Below, piece after piece: positions 1-8,653 of a stretch of DNA of 64,000 nt. The notes beneath the pieces were generated by a model that ran no database searches, had not been told where the DNA came from, and was given only the letters and a program-made list of their open reading frames with translations. The stretch is from Streptomyces sp. NBC_00239 (GTDB lineage: Bacteria; Actinomycetota; Actinomycetes; Streptomycetales; Streptomycetaceae), in contig NZ_CP108095.1 of the NCBI RefSeq assembly GCF_036194065.1, forward strand, positions 2,666,001 through 2,730,000. The letters are read 5' to 3'. The number at the start of each line of letters is the position of its first letter. The first letter of the stretch is position 1. The position numbers and the translations under genes were made by a program.

Positions 1-306
1 CACCGGCAGGTCGGCCGGCACCACCAGGCCGAGCAGCAGGGCGGTGGGCACGGCGCCCATGGCGGCGATGTCGGCCAGGTTCTGGGCGGCGGCCTTGCGG
101 CCCACGTCGTAGGCCGTGGACCAGTCGCGTCGGAAGTGCCTGCCTTCGAGCAGGATGTCCGTGCTCGCCACGACCCGCCGGTCGGGTGCCGACACGACCG
201 CGGCGTCGTCGCCGGGTCCCAGTCGTACCGCCGGGGTGGTGGTGAGCCGGGAGGTCAGCTCTCGGATGAGCCCGAACTCCCCCAGCTCACCCACGGTGCC
301 CTTCAT
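1..306 (-). CDS. thiL: Thiamine-monophosphate kinase, N-terminal part (cut by window edge)
   Basis: ThiL phosphorylates thiamine monophosphate to the cofactor thiamine diphosphate in the cytoplasm. Reading the minus strand from ATG at 306 gives about 102 residues beginning MKGTVGELGEFGLI. They contain the GPGDDAA metal/ATP motif (about residues 31-36) and the STDILLEGRHF and KAAAQNLADIAAMGA segments typical of ThiL and the wider PurM/SelD-like kinases. The C-terminal two thirds lie outside the window. It is transcribed divergently from the AsnC-type gene across a 257-bp gap. The family call is secure from the motifs; the rest of the protein cannot be checked here. Confidence 0.9.
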   Translation of the reverse strand, partial: MKGTVGELGEFGLIRELTSRLTTTPAVRLGPGDDAAVVSAPDRRVVASTDILLEGRHFRRDWSTAYDVGRKAAAQNLADIAAMGAVPTALLLGLVVPADLPV

Positions 307-563
307 CGCTGTGCTCCTTCTGGCCCAGTGGGCTTGCGGTCGCGAGCCGTCACTGCTGTAGGTACCGTCAACAGATACGTCAACTTCTGTTCTCCGTACG
401 CCCCGCCGAGCGCGGCACCGGGTCCGGGGGTCTCCCCGCGGCACGCGGTGACGCGGTACCGTGGCGTCCCTTCTTCCCTGGGGCAGCCCCGCCGTGTCAG
501 GGGCGGTGCCGCCCCCACCCGAAGGTTAGGGGAGATCATCCTCGTGGCCGCCCTGGAGGTTCC

Positions 564-797
564 GTGGTACAGGCGTACATCCTCATCCAGACCGAGGTGG
601 GCAAGGCGTCGCTCGTCGCCGAGTCCATCGCCAAGATCCCGGGGGTGATTCAGGCGGAGGACGTGACGGGCCCCTACGACGTGATCGTCCGGGCGCAGGC
701 CGACACCGTCGACGACCTGGGCCGCATGGTCGTGGCCAAGGTCCAGCAAGTGGAGGGGATCACCCGCACCCTGACCTGCCCCGTCGTCCATCTGTAG
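564..797 (+). CDS. Stand-alone AsnC/Lrp ligand-binding (RAM) domain protein
   Basis: A 77-residue protein (GTG start, GGAGG about 5 bases upstream) that corresponds to the C-terminal ligand-binding domain of Lrp/AsnC regulators alone, with no helix-turn-helix. The pattern VQAYILIQTEVGKASLVAESI...VTGPYDVIVRAQADTVDDLG...VEGITRTLTC follows the beta-alpha-beta fold of the RAM domain. Such stand-alone domains form oligomers and are proposed to bind amino acids or to modulate full-length Lrp proteins. It is divergent from thiL and lies 20 bp upstream of a lipoprotein gene on the same strand, so co-transcription is possible. Its ligand is unknown. Confidence 0.85.
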   Translation: MVQAYILIQTEVGKASLVAESIAKIPGVIQAEDVTGPYDVIVRAQADTVDDLGRMVVAKVQQVEGITRTLTCPVVHL

Positions 798-817
798 CCC
801 CCGTCTAGTCTTGGCCG

Positions 818-1306
818 GTGACGTCAATCCGCCGCCGGCCCTTCCGTCTGCCCGCCCTGGCCGCCGCTGCGCTGCTGGCCCTCGCGGGCTGCTCCTCAGG
901 TGACGCGCGCGCGCAGGTGGATCCTCCGCCTGCCCCGCCCGCGGACCTCGCACAGCTGTGTGCGGCACTGCACAGGGAGCTTCCGGCGGAGGTGGCCGGC
1001 GAGGACCGTCTCGATCCCGAGCCGGCGTCCGAGCTGACCGCCGCGTGGGGCGGCGCAGCGATCGTACTGCGCTGCGCGGTTCCCCGACCCCCGGAGATGG
1101 ACGATCCGAAGTCCGACGGCGTGGACGTCGACGGGGTCGGCTGGCTCGTGCAGCGTCTGCCGGACGGCGCGAGCCGCTTCACCACCACGTACCGCAAGGC
1201 GTACGTCGAGGTCACGGTGGCCGCGCGGGTCGAGGGCGACGGCGCCGTGGGCGCGCTGACCGATTTCACCGCCCCCGTAAAGAAGTCGGTCCCGTCCACC
1301 CTGTGA
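818..1306 (+). CDS. DUF3515-type lipoprotein
   Basis: A 162-residue secreted lipoprotein. The N-terminus has an Arg-rich n-region, a hydrophobic core and the lipobox LAGC with the lipidated Cys at about residue 25, followed by a Pro-rich linker and a globular domain of about 120 residues. The latter resembles the DUF3515 family found next to ddl and thiL in actinobacteria. Family function is unknown; the genomic link with ddlA suggests a cell-envelope role, which is inference. The start is GTG. The gene converges on ddlA and its last codons form one arm of a shared hairpin terminator. Confidence 0.78.
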   Translation: MTSIRRRPFRLPALAAAALLALAGCSSGDARAQVDPPPAPPADLAQLCAALHRELPAEVAGEDRLDPEPASELTAAWGGAAIVLRCAVPRPPEMDDPKSDGVDVDGVGWLVQRLPDGASRFTTTYRKAYVEVTVAARVEGDGAVGALTDFTAPVKKSVPSTL

Positions 1307-1317
1307 ACGGGACCGAC
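1285..1317. terminator. Bidirectional hairpin between lipoprotein gene and ddlA
   Basis: An 11-bp perfect inverted repeat (arms GTCGGTCCCGT at 1285-1295 and ACGGGACCGAC at 1307-1317) sits between two convergent genes and overlaps the 3' end of the first. There is no clear T-tract, as is common for Streptomyces terminators. Confidence 0.7.
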
Positions 1318-1328
1318 CGGGGTACCGG

Positions 1329-2486
1329 CTAGCGCAGGCCCGTGGAGCGGTTCATCGCCGCCTGGATCAGGCGGTCCACCAGCTCCGCGTACGAGACGCC
1401 CGACTCCTGCCACATCCGCGGGTACATGGAGATCGGCGTGAAGCCCGGCATCGTGTTGATCTCGTTGATCACGAAGCTGCCGTCCTCGGTGAGGAAGAAG
1501 TCCGCGCGGACCAGTCCCTCGCACGAGGCGGCGTCGAAGGCCTCGACCGCGAGGCGCTGCACCTCGGCCGTCTGCTCCGGGGTGAGCGGCGCGGGCACGA
1601 TCCCGGACGCCGAGTCGATGTACTTGGCCTCGAAGTCGTAGAAGTCGTGGCTGGAGACCGGCGGGATCTCGGCGGGCACGCTGGCGCGCGGGCCGTCCTC
1701 GAACTCCAGGACCCCGCACTCGATCTCGCGGCCGCGCAGCAGCGACTCGACGAGGATCTTCGGGTCGTGGCGCTGCGCCTCGGCGATGGCCTCGTCGAGG
1801 CCGGAGAGGTCGTCGACCTTGGTGATGCCGATCGAGGAGCCGGCGCGGGCGGGCTTCACGAAGAGCGGCCAGCCGTGCTCGCCGGCGAAGTCGACGATCT
1901 TCTTGCGGGCGGCGTCCGCGTCCAGCTCCCACTCGCGGGGGCGGACGGTCACGTACGGGCCGACGGGGAGGCCGAAGCTGGTGAAGACCCGCTTCATGTA
2001 CTCCTTGTCCTGGCCGACGGCCGAGGCGAGGACGCCCGAGCCGACGTACGGGACGCCCGACAGCTCCAGCAGCCCCTGGAGGGTGCCGTCCTCGCCGTAC
2101 GGGCCGTGCAGCATCGGGAAGACGACGTCGACTTCGCCGAGCGCCTTGGGGACTGCTCCGGGCTCGGTGTAGACGACCTCGCGGTGGGCGGGGTCGACGG
2201 AGAGCACGACGCCGCCGTCTTCGGACTCGGCGAGCTCCCCGACGTCCGGGAGCCGGCGGTCGGCGATGGCCATCCGCTCGGGGGCGTCGGCGGTCAGCAC
2301 CCACCGGCCGTCGCGGGTGATGCCGATGGGCAGCACCTCGTACTTCGAACGGTCGATGGAGCGCAGCACGGCGCCCGCCGTGACGACCGAGATGGCGTGT
2401 TCGGAGCTGCGTCCGCCGAACACGACGGCCACGCGGGGCTTGCGGCCCTGCTGCTCAGGGGTCTGGGGGAGGTTCTCGCTGCTCAT
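1329..2486 (-). CDS. ddlA: D-alanine--D-alanine ligase
   Basis: Joins two D-Ala molecules with ATP to make the peptidoglycan terminal dipeptide. The 385-residue protein has the N-terminal VVFGGRSSEHAIS motif, the substrate-loop segment LHGPYGEDGTLQG, the ATP-grasp Lys in FVKPARAGSSIGI and the Mg-binding INEINTMPGF motif near the C-terminus. The Lys-Tyr pair within EAKYID is the one associated with D-Ala rather than D-lactate specificity, so this looks like the housekeeping enzyme and not a VanA-type ligase. It lies 39 bp downstream of gpsA on the same strand, so a plsC-gpsA-ddlA envelope operon is plausible. Confidence 0.95.
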   Translation of the reverse strand: MSSENLPQTPEQQGRKPRVAVVFGGRSSEHAISVVTAGAVLRSIDRSKYEVLPIGITRDGRWVLTADAPERMAIADRRLPDVGELAESEDGGVVLSVDPAHREVVYTEPGAVPKALGEVDVVFPMLHGPYGEDGTLQGLLELSGVPYVGSGVLASAVGQDKEYMKRVFTSFGLPVGPYVTVRPREWELDADAARKKIVDFAGEHGWPLFVKPARAGSSIGITKVDDLSGLDEAIAEAQRHDPKILVESLLRGREIECGVLEFEDGPRASVPAEIPPVSSHDFYDFEAKYIDSASGIVPAPLTPEQTAEVQRLAVEAFDAASCEGLVRADFFLTEDGSFVINEINTMPGFTPISMYPRMWQESGVSYAELVDRLIQAAMNRSTGLR

Positions 2487-2525
2487 ATCGCCACGAGAGT
2501 ACCCGCTCGGGCGTCCGGAAAGGAG

Positions 2526-3536
2526 TCAGCGGCGTTCCGGTTTGGCGCTGCGCGCCATGAGTTCCTTGAGCGCGACGAGCGGCGGCTTCCCGTGGTGGAC
2601 GATGTCGACCACGGTGTCAGTGATCGGCATGTCCACTCCGTGGCGGCGGGCGAGATCGGCCACCGACTGGCAGGACTTGACGCCCTCCGCGGTCTGCTTG
2701 GTGACCGCGATGGTCTCCTCGAGGGTCATGCCGCGGCCGAGGTTGGTGCCGAAGGTGTGGTTGCGGGAGAGCGGCGAGGAGCAGGTGGCGACCAGGTCGC
2801 CGAGGCCGGCGAGACCGGAGAAGGTGAGCGGGTCGGCGCCCATCGCCAGTCCCAGCCGCGTCGTTTCGGCGAGGCCGCGGGTGATCAGGGAGCCCTTGGT
2901 GTTGTCGCCCAGCCCCATGCCGTCGGCGATGCCGACGGCGAGGCCGATGACGTTCTTGACGGCGCCGCCCAGCTCGCAGCCCACCACGTCGGTGTTGGTG
3001 TACGGGCGGAAGTACGGGGTGTGGCAGGCGGCCTGGAGGCGCCGGGCCACGCTCTCGTCCACGCAGGCCACCACCGAGGCGGCGGGCTGCCGGGCGGCGA
3101 TCTCGCGGGCCAGGTTGGGGCCGGTGACGACGGCGACGCGCTCGGCGGGCACCTTGGCCACCTCTTCGACGACCTCGCTCATGCGCTTGGCGCTGCCGAG
3201 TTCGATGCCCTTCATCAGGGAGACGAGCACGGTGTCGGGGGCCAGCAGCGGGGCCCAGGCGGCGAGGTTGCCGCGCAGGGTCTGGGAGGGCACGGCGAGG
3301 ACGGTGAAGTCGGCGTCGCGGGCGGCCTCGGCCGGGTCGGTGGTGGCGCGGAGGTTCTCCGGGAGCACGGTGCCGGGGAGGTAGTCCGGGTTGGTGCGGG
3401 TGGTGTTGACGGCGTCGGCGAGTTCCTGGCGGCGGCCCCACAGGGTCACCTCGCAGCCGGCGTCGGCGAGCACCATGCCGAAGGCGGTGCCCCAGGAGCC
3501 GGTTCCGAAGACGGCCGCCTTGACGGGACGTGTCAC
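2526..3536 (-). CDS. gpsA: Glycerol-3-phosphate dehydrogenase [NAD(P)+]
   Basis: Reduces dihydroxyacetone phosphate to sn-glycerol 3-phosphate, the backbone of phospholipids. The 336-residue protein starts VTRPVKAAVFGTGSWGTAF, with the Rossmann GxGxxG at residues 10-15. It has the conserved GPNLAREIA segment and the catalytic Lys in GAVKNVIGLAVG. A much longer open frame runs upstream, but the GTG at 3536 is chosen because it gives the family-standard N-terminus and overlaps the plsC stop codon (GTGA), the arrangement expected for translational coupling. It pairs functionally with plsC, which acylates the product line. Confidence 0.94.
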   Translation of the reverse strand: MTRPVKAAVFGTGSWGTAFGMVLADAGCEVTLWGRRQELADAVNTTRTNPDYLPGTVLPENLRATTDPAEAARDADFTVLAVPSQTLRGNLAAWAPLLAPDTVLVSLMKGIELGSAKRMSEVVEEVAKVPAERVAVVTGPNLAREIAARQPAASVVACVDESVARRLQAACHTPYFRPYTNTDVVGCELGGAVKNVIGLAVGIADGMGLGDNTKGSLITRGLAETTRLGLAMGADPLTFSGLAGLGDLVATCSSPLSRNHTFGTNLGRGMTLEETIAVTKQTAEGVKSCQSVADLARRHGVDMPITDTVVDIVHHGKPPLVALKELMARSAKPERR

Positions 3537-4285
3537 TTCTTGCCCTCTCCTGCGGCTTTGCGCCGCTGTTCCGCCCTGGCTTTGCGGTGGTCGTACGGTT
3601 CCTCGGGGGCGGGCTCGTCGCGCAGGTCCTCCAGCAGCCGCGTGATGGCCGCCATGATGACCTCGGTCGCTTCCTTGAGCACCTCGGGGGTGGGTTCGCG
3701 GTCGTAGAACTCCGAGAGGTCCACGGGCGGTCCGGCGAGCACCTGGAGGGTCTTGCGCGGGAACAGCCGCACCTTGTCCGTCTTGGCGTACGGCGGCATC
3801 GCGAGGTTCGCGCCCCACTGCGCCACGGGAATGACGGGCGCCTTGGTGATCAATGCCACGCGGGCGGCGCCGGTCTTGCCGGCCATCGGCCACATGTCGG
3901 GGTCCCGGGTGAGGGTTCCCTCGGGGTAAAAGGCGACGCATTCCCCGCGCTCAATGGCGTCGACCGCGGCCCGGAATGCGTCCAGGGCGTTGGTGCTCTC
4001 GCGGTAGACGGGGATCTGGCCGGATCCGCGGAGGATCGACCCGACGAACGGCACCTTGAAGAGGGCCGCCTTCGCGAGCAATCGGGGAACCCGGCCGGTG
4101 TTGTACTGGAAGTGCGCGTACGAGAGCGGGTCCAGATACGAGTTGTGATTGACCGCGGTGATAAATCCGCCCTCGGCCGGAATGTGTTCCATTCCCCGCC
4201 AGTCCCGCTTGAAGAGCACTACCAGCGGCGGTTTTGCGATGACCGCCGCCAGGCGGTACCAGAAGCCGATTCTGCGGCGGGACAC
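3533..4285 (-). CDS. 1-acyl-sn-glycerol-3-phosphate acyltransferase family protein
   Basis: A PlsC-like acyltransferase of 250 residues that acylates lysophosphatidic acid at the membrane surface. The LPLAT motifs are all present: NHNSYLDP (catalytic NHx4D, about residue 55), the EGTLTRD substrate motif in FYPEGTLTRD, and IPVAQWG. The GTG at 4285 is preceded by GAGGAAGG at good spacing, which decides the start against a longer upstream frame. The C-terminus is a basic Lys/Arg-rich tail of about 25 residues. It overlaps gpsA by four bases. Acyl specificity cannot be told from sequence. Confidence 0.9.
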   Translation of the reverse strand: MSRRRIGFWYRLAAVIAKPPLVVLFKRDWRGMEHIPAEGGFITAVNHNSYLDPLSYAHFQYNTGRVPRLLAKAALFKVPFVGSILRGSGQIPVYRESTNALDAFRAAVDAIERGECVAFYPEGTLTRDPDMWPMAGKTGAARVALITKAPVIPVAQWGANLAMPPYAKTDKVRLFPRKTLQVLAGPPVDLSEFYDREPTPEVLKEATEVIMAAITRLLEDLRDEPAPEEPYDHRKARAEQRRKAAGEGKK

Positions 4286-4428
4286 TCGGACACCTTCCTC
4301 TAGGACCGGTGCGGGTCTTGGGCACCTGGCCGGGCCGGACCAGTGTCGCCCCAGGTCCGGTCTCTGTCGAGAACACCGTACGCCCCGGTCGGGCGACCGT
4401 ACCCCGGGCGGGGCGGCGGGGGGTGACA

Positions 4429-5121
4429 ATGGGGCCCACTCGCACGCCTGCACGCTTTCGAGGACGGGGGGTCGTCACGAACACCGCCTGGACCCTGGTG
4501 GTCCCGCTCAAGCCGCTCGCCCTGGCCAAGAGCCGCCTCGCGCCCTCGGTGGGCGAAGCCCGCCGCGCGCTGGCGCTGGCCTTCGCCCTGGACACCGTCG
4601 CAGGTGCGCTGGCCTGCGCGGCCGTACGGAATGTGGTGGTCGTCACGGACGACGGGACGGCCGCGTCGGAACTGTCCGCGCTGGGCGCGCGGATCGTCCC
4701 CGACCTGCCGGGCGCCGGTCTCAACGCGGCGCTGGCACACGGCGCGCGGGCGGCCCGCACCGGAATGCCCGGGGCCGCGGTGGCCGCGCTGAACGCGGAT
4801 CTGCCGGCACTGCGCCCCACGGAATTGCAACGCGTGCTCGATACCGCAGGGGCATTTCCCCGGGCATTTCTGGCGGATGCGGCAGGAATCGGAACGACCC
4901 TGCTTTCCGCGGCTCCGGGAGTGGAATTGGCTCCCGCGTTCGGAGGGCCGTCCCGGGCCCGCCATTCGGCCTCGGGCGCCGTGGAAATCCGGCTGCCGGG
5001 CGTGGCGAGCGTCCGCCGGGACGTCGACACCGGCGAGGACCTGAGGGCCGCGGCCCTGCTGGGCCTGGGCCGGCACAGTTCGGCCCGCTACGCGGCACTG
5101 GCCGGGGCCCGGCGCCGATAA
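4429..5121 (+). CDS. cofC: Phospholactate/phosphoenolpyruvate guanylyltransferase (coenzyme F420 biosynthesis)
   Basis: CofC activates 2-phospholactate or phosphoenolpyruvate with GTP as the side-chain precursor of coenzyme F420. The 230-residue protein has the nucleotidyltransferase opening WTLVVPLKPLALAKSRLAP, the VVTDDG segment and the ALNADLPAL metal-binding motif, then EDL near the C-terminus. The Trp-Thr-Leu segment usually lies at residue 3 to 5, so the ATG at 4429 gives a slightly long N-terminus; GTG at 4423 is also in frame. It is divergent from plsC across a short gap. The other F420 genes (cofD, cofE, fbiC) are not in the window. Confidence 0.88.
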   Translation: MGPTRTPARFRGRGVVTNTAWTLVVPLKPLALAKSRLAPSVGEARRALALAFALDTVAGALACAAVRNVVVVTDDGTAASELSALGARIVPDLPGAGLNAALAHGARAARTGMPGAAVAALNADLPALRPTELQRVLDTAGAFPRAFLADAAGIGTTLLSAAPGVELAPAFGGPSRARHSASGAVEIRLPGVASVRRDVDTGEDLRAAALLGLGRHSSARYAALAGARRR

Positions 5122-5130
5122 AATCCCCGC

Positions 5131-5334
5131 ATGCAGGCGACCGCGTACACGTACGACTCACAGACCCGCAGCGGCAGTGTGCTGCTGGACGACGGCACTC
5201 CGGTGCCCTTCGCCGCCCCGGCGTTCGACGCGGGCGGCCTGCGGCTGCTCCGCCCGGGGCAGCGGGTGCGGATCGAGACCGAGGGGGACCTGCCGGACCT
5301 CCGCATCACCCTGATCACGCTGCAGACCCTCTGA
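5131..5334 (+). CDS. Small conserved actinobacterial protein, OB/cold-shock-like
   Basis: A 67-residue protein starting 9 bp after cofC. The sequence shows short alternating beta-strand-like stretches (GSVLLDDGTPVPF, AGGLRLLRPGQRVRIE, LRITLITLQ) separated by Gly/Asp turns. This resembles the cold-shock/OB fold in general shape, but the RNP motifs of true Csp proteins are absent. Codon use is normal for the window, which supports a real gene. Function is not known; the close spacing suggests co-expression with cofC. Confidence 0.7.
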   Translation: MQATAYTYDSQTRSGSVLLDDGTPVPFAAPAFDAGGLRLLRPGQRVRIETEGDLPDLRITLITLQTL

Positions 5335-5391
5335 CCTCCGCCCCTCCCCCGCCCCTTCCTCGCGCTGCACGGCCGGCAGCAGACCGGCCGC

Positions 5392-5423
5392 GGGCCGGTA
5401 TCCCCTGGTGGGGACACCGGCCC
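5392..5423. terminator. Hairpin between the small cofC-linked gene and hupS
   Basis: A 14-bp inverted repeat with one mismatch (5392-5405 and 5410-5423) around a TGGT loop lies between two convergent genes. It probably terminates transcription in both directions. Confidence 0.7.
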
Positions 5424-5449
5424 GGCGCGTGAAGGGGCTGCCGCCGCCG

Positions 5450-6121
5450 TTACTTCTTGCGGGCGGTGGTCTTCTTGGCGGTGGCCTTGCGCACCGTCGT
5501 CGTCTTCTTGGCCGGCGCCTTCTTCGCGACGGCCTTCTTGGCGGGCGCGGTCTTGGCCGGGGTCGCCTTCTTGGCCGTGGTGGCCTTCTTCGCCGCGGTC
5601 TTGGCCGGGGCCGCCTTCTTCGCGGTGGCGGTGGTCTTCTTCGCGGCGGCCGTGGTGGTCTTCTTGACGGCCGTCTTCTTCGCCGTGGCGGTGGTCTTCT
5701 TCGCCGCCGCGGTCTTGGTGGCCGCCGCCTTCTTGGCGGTGGTGGCCTTCTTCGCCGCGGCCTTCTTCACGGTCGCGGAAGCGCCGCCGGTCAGGCTGCC
5801 CTTGGGGGCCTTCTTGACCGAGACCTCGCCGCCCTTGGGCAGCTTCTTGGTGCCGGCGACCAGGTCCTTGAAGCCCTGGCCCGCGCGGAATCGGGGCACG
5901 GAGGTCTTCTTGACCCGGACGCGCTCACCCGTCTGCGGGTTACGGGCGTATCGGGCCGGGCGGTCGACCTTCTCGAACGAGCCGAAGCCCGTGACCGAGA
6001 CTCGGTCGCCCGCGACGACCGCGCGGACCATCGCGTCGAGCACCGCGTCGACAGCGTCCGCGGCCTGCTGACGGCCACCGAGCTTGTCGGCAATCGCTTC
6101 TACGAGCTGCGCCTTGTTCAC
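5450..6121 (-). CDS. hupS: HU-family nucleoid protein with histone-H1-like tail
   Basis: A 223-residue nucleoid-associated protein. Residues 1 to about 94 are a full HU domain, MNKAQLVEAIADKLGG...VTGFGSFEKVDRPARYARNPQTGE, including the PxTGE beta-arm region that inserts into DNA. From about residue 95 to the end it is almost only Lys, Ala and Thr in degenerate repeats (for example AKKTTATAKKAA), like the C-terminal tail of eukaryotic H1. This two-part layout is the sporulation-linked HupS of Streptomyces, which compacts spore nucleoids. A good promoter lies about 50 bp upstream. Confidence 0.94.
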   Translation of the reverse strand: MNKAQLVEAIADKLGGRQQAADAVDAVLDAMVRAVVAGDRVSVTGFGSFEKVDRPARYARNPQTGERVRVKKTSVPRFRAGQGFKDLVAGTKKLPKGGEVSVKKAPKGSLTGGASATVKKAAAKKATTAKKAAATKTAAAKKTTATAKKTAVKKTTTAAAKKTTATAKKAAPAKTAAKKATTAKKATPAKTAPAKKAVAKKAPAKKTTTVRKATAKKTTARKK

Positions 6122-6172
6122 GTCTTCCCCTTCGGAGACATTGCCAGAACGAATGTGTTCAAGCTTTTTCGC

Positions 6173-6201
6173 ACGTTAGGCGGATATATACCGCAAATCA
6201 A
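6173..6201 (-). promoter_or_regulatory. Predicted hupS promoter with palindromic AT spacer
   Basis: On the minus strand a TTGATT hexamer (6196-6201) and a TAACGT hexamer (6173-6178) are separated by exactly 17 bp. The spacer contains the palindrome GCGGTATATATCCGC, unusually AT-rich for this genome. The -10 box lies about 52 bp from the hupS ATG. Confidence 0.6.
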
Positions 6202-6228
6202 ACACGAAACGGGCTAATCACCCTAGTG

Positions 6229-6252
6229 CCGCAACGATGTGGACCGTTGCGG
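6229..6252. terminator. Hairpin downstream of the 75-residue gene
   Basis: An 8-bp perfect inverted repeat, CCGCAACG at 6229-6236 and CGTTGCGG at 6245-6252, lies 12 bp beyond the stop codon of the minus-strand gene at 6265-6492. It is a probable terminator isolating that gene from hupS. Confidence 0.55.
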
Positions 6253-6264
6253 AGTTCCTTCGCA

Positions 6265-6492
6265 TCAGTCGCCTTCAGGGAATCGACCCTCGTCGAGGTC
6301 CTTCATCAACCTGTCCAGGCGCCTTGCCGCATCGGCGAGATCGTGCTTCGCCGCGGCCGTGACGACCAACAGCTTCCGGGTCAGCGCCATCCTTACGCCC
6401 TCCGGGACTTGCAGTGTGCGCACCCTTGTGTGTGCTTCTTTCAGCCGGTCCGCGACGAGCTCGTAGAGCTCGAGTTGACTGTCGCGTTCCAT
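6265..6492 (-). CDS. Small conserved Streptomyces protein, helical
   Basis: A 75-residue soluble protein, MERDSQLELYELVADRLKEAHTRV and onward, ending in DLDEGRFPEGD. It is rich in charged residues, has a strong helical pattern throughout and shows no membrane segment, Cys pair or catalytic motif. ATG at 6492 is chosen because sequence before it is low quality. It lies between the leuCD terminator and hupS on the same strand with a hairpin on each side, so it is probably monocistronic. I do not recognise a function. Confidence 0.7.
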   Translation of the reverse strand: MERDSQLELYELVADRLKEAHTRVRTLQVPEGVRMALTRKLLVVTAAAKHDLADAARRLDRLMKDLDEGRFPEGD

Positions 6493-6547
6493 GCACAGAT
6501 TGTGCCATCTGGGGCGAGTTGTCGCCTCACGGGGCCTCAACATACGA

Positions 6548-6579
6548 CTGTGCCCCCTGCCGGACGGCAGGGGGCACAG
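6548..6579. terminator. leuCD operon terminator
   Basis: A strong hairpin with perfect 14-bp arms (6548-6561 and 6566-6579) and a 4-base loop lies 51 bp beyond the leuD stop codon. There is no long T-run after it. Confidence 0.8.
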
Positions 6580-6629
6580 TGTTCGTTCAGCGTTCGCCGA
6601 CTGGCGAATAAGCGCTGATCAGGCAGGAA

Positions 6630-7223
6630 TCAGGCCCGAATCGTGCGCGGCTTGAAGGCCGGCCGCGTGCTTTCGTACGTGGCAATGTCCGCTTCGTTCT
6701 GAAGGGTGAGCGAGATGTCGTCCAGCCCCTCCAGCAGTCGCCAGCGGGCATTGTCGTCGAGTTCGAACTCCGCCTCGATTCCCGCGGCGCGGACCTGGCG
6801 CGCGACCAGGTCGACGGTGATTTCGGCGGTGGGGTCCGCCTCGGTCAGCTCCCACAGCGCGTCGACGGTCTCCTGCGGCAGAACGACGGTCAGCAGCCCG
6901 TTCTTCAGCGAGTTGCCGCGGAAGATGTCGGCGTAGCGGGACGAGATGACCGCTTTGAAGCCGAAGTTCTGGAGGGCCCAGACGGCGTGCTCGCGCGAGG
7001 AGCCGGTGCCGAAGTCGGGGCCGGCGACCAGGACGGTCGCCCCGGCGCGCTCCGGACGGTTCGTGATGAACTCCGGGTCCTTGCGCCAGGCCTCGAAGAG
7101 ACCGTCCTCGAACCCGTCGCGGGTGATCTTCTTCAGCCAGTGGGCCGGGATGATCTGGTCGGTGTCGACGTTGCTGCGGCGCAGCGGTACGGCACGGCCG
7201 GTGTGGGCGGTGAAGGCTTCCAT
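6630..7223 (-). CDS. leuD: 3-isopropylmalate dehydratase small subunit
   Basis: The small swivel subunit of isopropylmalate isomerase, leucine pathway step two. It has 197 residues, the usual length, starting [30 protein letters not shown], with the conserved [10 protein letters not shown] motif and the GTGSSREHA active-site loop at about residue 73. It lies 5 bp downstream of leuC and is certainly co-transcribed with it. A longer upstream frame is only the leuC shadow. The enzyme may also process citramalate intermediates made by CimA, encoded at 29 kb. Confidence 0.96.
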   Translation of the reverse strand: MEAFTAHTGRAVPLRRSNVDTDQIIPAHWLKKITRDGFEDGLFEAWRKDPEFITNRPERAGATVLVAGPDFGTGSSREHAVWALQNFGFKAVISSRYADIFRGNSLKNGLLTVVLPQETVDALWELTEADPTAEITVDLVARQVRAAGIEAEFELDDNARWRLLEGLDDISLTLQNEADIATYESTRPAFKPRTIRA

Positions 7224-7228
7224 GGTGT

Positions 7229-8653
7229 TCAGACTCCGGCGGTCGCGTGGGCGTCGGACAGGTCGGCGGGCGAGGCCAGATGGCCCAGTACCGCGGTGGC
7301 GGCGGCCACCTGCGGGGACACCAGGTGGGTGCGCCCGCCCTTGCCCTGCCGGCCTTCGAAGTTGCGGTTGGAGGTGGACGCGGAGCGCTCGCCGGGGGCC
7401 AGTTGGTCGGGGTTCATGCCCAGGCACATGGAACAGCCCGCGTGCCGCCACTCGGCGCCGGCCTCCTTGAAGACCTTGTCCAGGCCCTCTTCGACGGCCT
7501 GCAGCGCGACCCGGACCGAGCCCGGGACGACCAGCATCCGTACGCCGTCGGCGACTTTGCGGCCCTCGATGATGCCCGCGACCGCGCGCAGGTCCTCGAT
7601 GCGGCCGTTGGTGCAGGAACCTACGAAGACCGTGTCGACCTTGATGTCACGCAGCGGCTGTCCCGCGGTCAACCCCATGTATTCCAGGGCCTTTTCGGCG
7701 GCGAGCCGCTCCGAAGCGTCCTCGTACGAAGCCGGGTCGGGGACGCTGGCCGACAGCGGCGCGCCCTGGCCCGGGTTGGTGCCCCAGGTGACGAACGGGG
7801 AGAGCGTGGCACCGTCGATGACGACCTCGGCGTCGAAGACGGCGTCGTCGTCGGTGCGCAGGGTCTGCCAGTACGCGACGGCGTCGTCCCAGTCGCCGCC
7901 CTGCGGCGCGTGGTCGCGGCCCCGCAGGTAGTCGAAGGTGGTCTGGTCCGGGGCGATCATGCCCGCGCGGGCGCCGGCCTCGATCGACATGTTGCAGATG
8001 GTCATGCGGGCTTCCATCGAGAGCTTCTCGATGGCCTCGCCGCGGTACTCCAGGATGTAGCCCTGGCCGCCGCCGGTGCCGATCTTCGCGATGATCGCCA
8101 GGATCAGGTCCTTGGCGGTGACGCCGTCGGCGAGTGCGCCGGTGACGGTGATCGCCATGGTCTTGGGGCGGGCCAGCGGCAGCGTCTGGGTGGCCAGCAC
8201 GTGCTCGACCTGGCTGGTGCCGATGCCGAAGGCCAGCGCGCCGAACGCGCCGTGGGTGGAGGTGTGCGAGTCACCGCACACCACGGTGGTGCCGGGCTGG
8301 GTCAGGCCCAGCTGCGGTCCCACCACGTGGACGACACCCTGCTCGACGTCGCCCAGCGAGTGCAGCCGGACGCCGAACTCGGCGCAGTTCCTGCGCAGCG
8401 TCTCCAGCTGGGCCCGGGAGACCGGGTCCGCGATCGGCTTGTCGATGTCGAGGGTGGGGGTGTTGTGGTCCTCGGTCGCGATGGTGAGGTCGAGGCGCCG
8501 GACCTTGCGGCCGTTCTGCCGCAGTCCTTCGAAGGCCTGCGGGCTCGTCACCTCGTGCAGCAGGTGAAGATCGATGAAGAGCAGGTCGGGCTCGCCTTCG
8601 GCGCGCCGGACGACATGGTCGTCCCAGACCTTCTCCGCGAGTGTCCTACCCAT
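7229..8653 (-). CDS. leuC: 3-isopropylmalate dehydratase large subunit
   Basis: The [4Fe-4S] catalytic subunit of isopropylmalate isomerase; with LeuD it converts 2-isopropylmalate to 3-isopropylmalate. The 474-residue protein has the aconitase-type motifs [25 protein letters not shown] (first cluster Cys) and [10 protein letters not shown] (the other two cluster Cys), the full ligand set. The gene is divergent from ndgR and shares a 145-bp intergenic region with it; in S. coelicolor NdgR activates leuCD. A 28-codon frame starting [12 protein letters not shown] runs in the leader and ends inside the leuC start region. Confidence 0.97.
   Translation of the reverse strand: MGRTLAEKVWDDHVVRRAEGEPDLLFIDLHLLHEVTSPQAFEGLRQNGRKVRRLDLTIATEDHNTPTLDIDKPIADPVSRAQLETLRRNCAEFGVRLHSLGDVEQGVVHVVGPQLGLTQPGTTVVCGDSHTSTHGAFGALAFGIGTSQVEHVLATQTLPLARPKTMAITVTGALADGVTAKDLILAIIAKIGTGGGQGYILEYRGEAIEKLSMEARMTICNMSIEAGARAGMIAPDQTTFDYLRGRDHAPQGGDWDDAVAYWQTLRTDDDAVFDAEVVIDGATLSPFVTWGTNPGQGAPLSASVPDPASYEDASERLAAEKALEYMGLTAGQPLRDIKVDTVFVGSCTNGRIEDLRAVAGIIEGRKVADGVRMLVVPGSVRVALQAVEEGLDKVFKEAGAEWRHAGCSMCLGMNPDQLAPGERSASTSNRNFEGRQGKGGRTHLVSPQVAAATAVLGHLASPADLSDAHATAGV

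Noticed and set aside
5450..5820. Lys/Ala repeats in hupS considered as a frameshifted or repeat-expanded gene
   Set aside because: The tail is in frame and is the normal H1-like tail of Streptomyces HupS.
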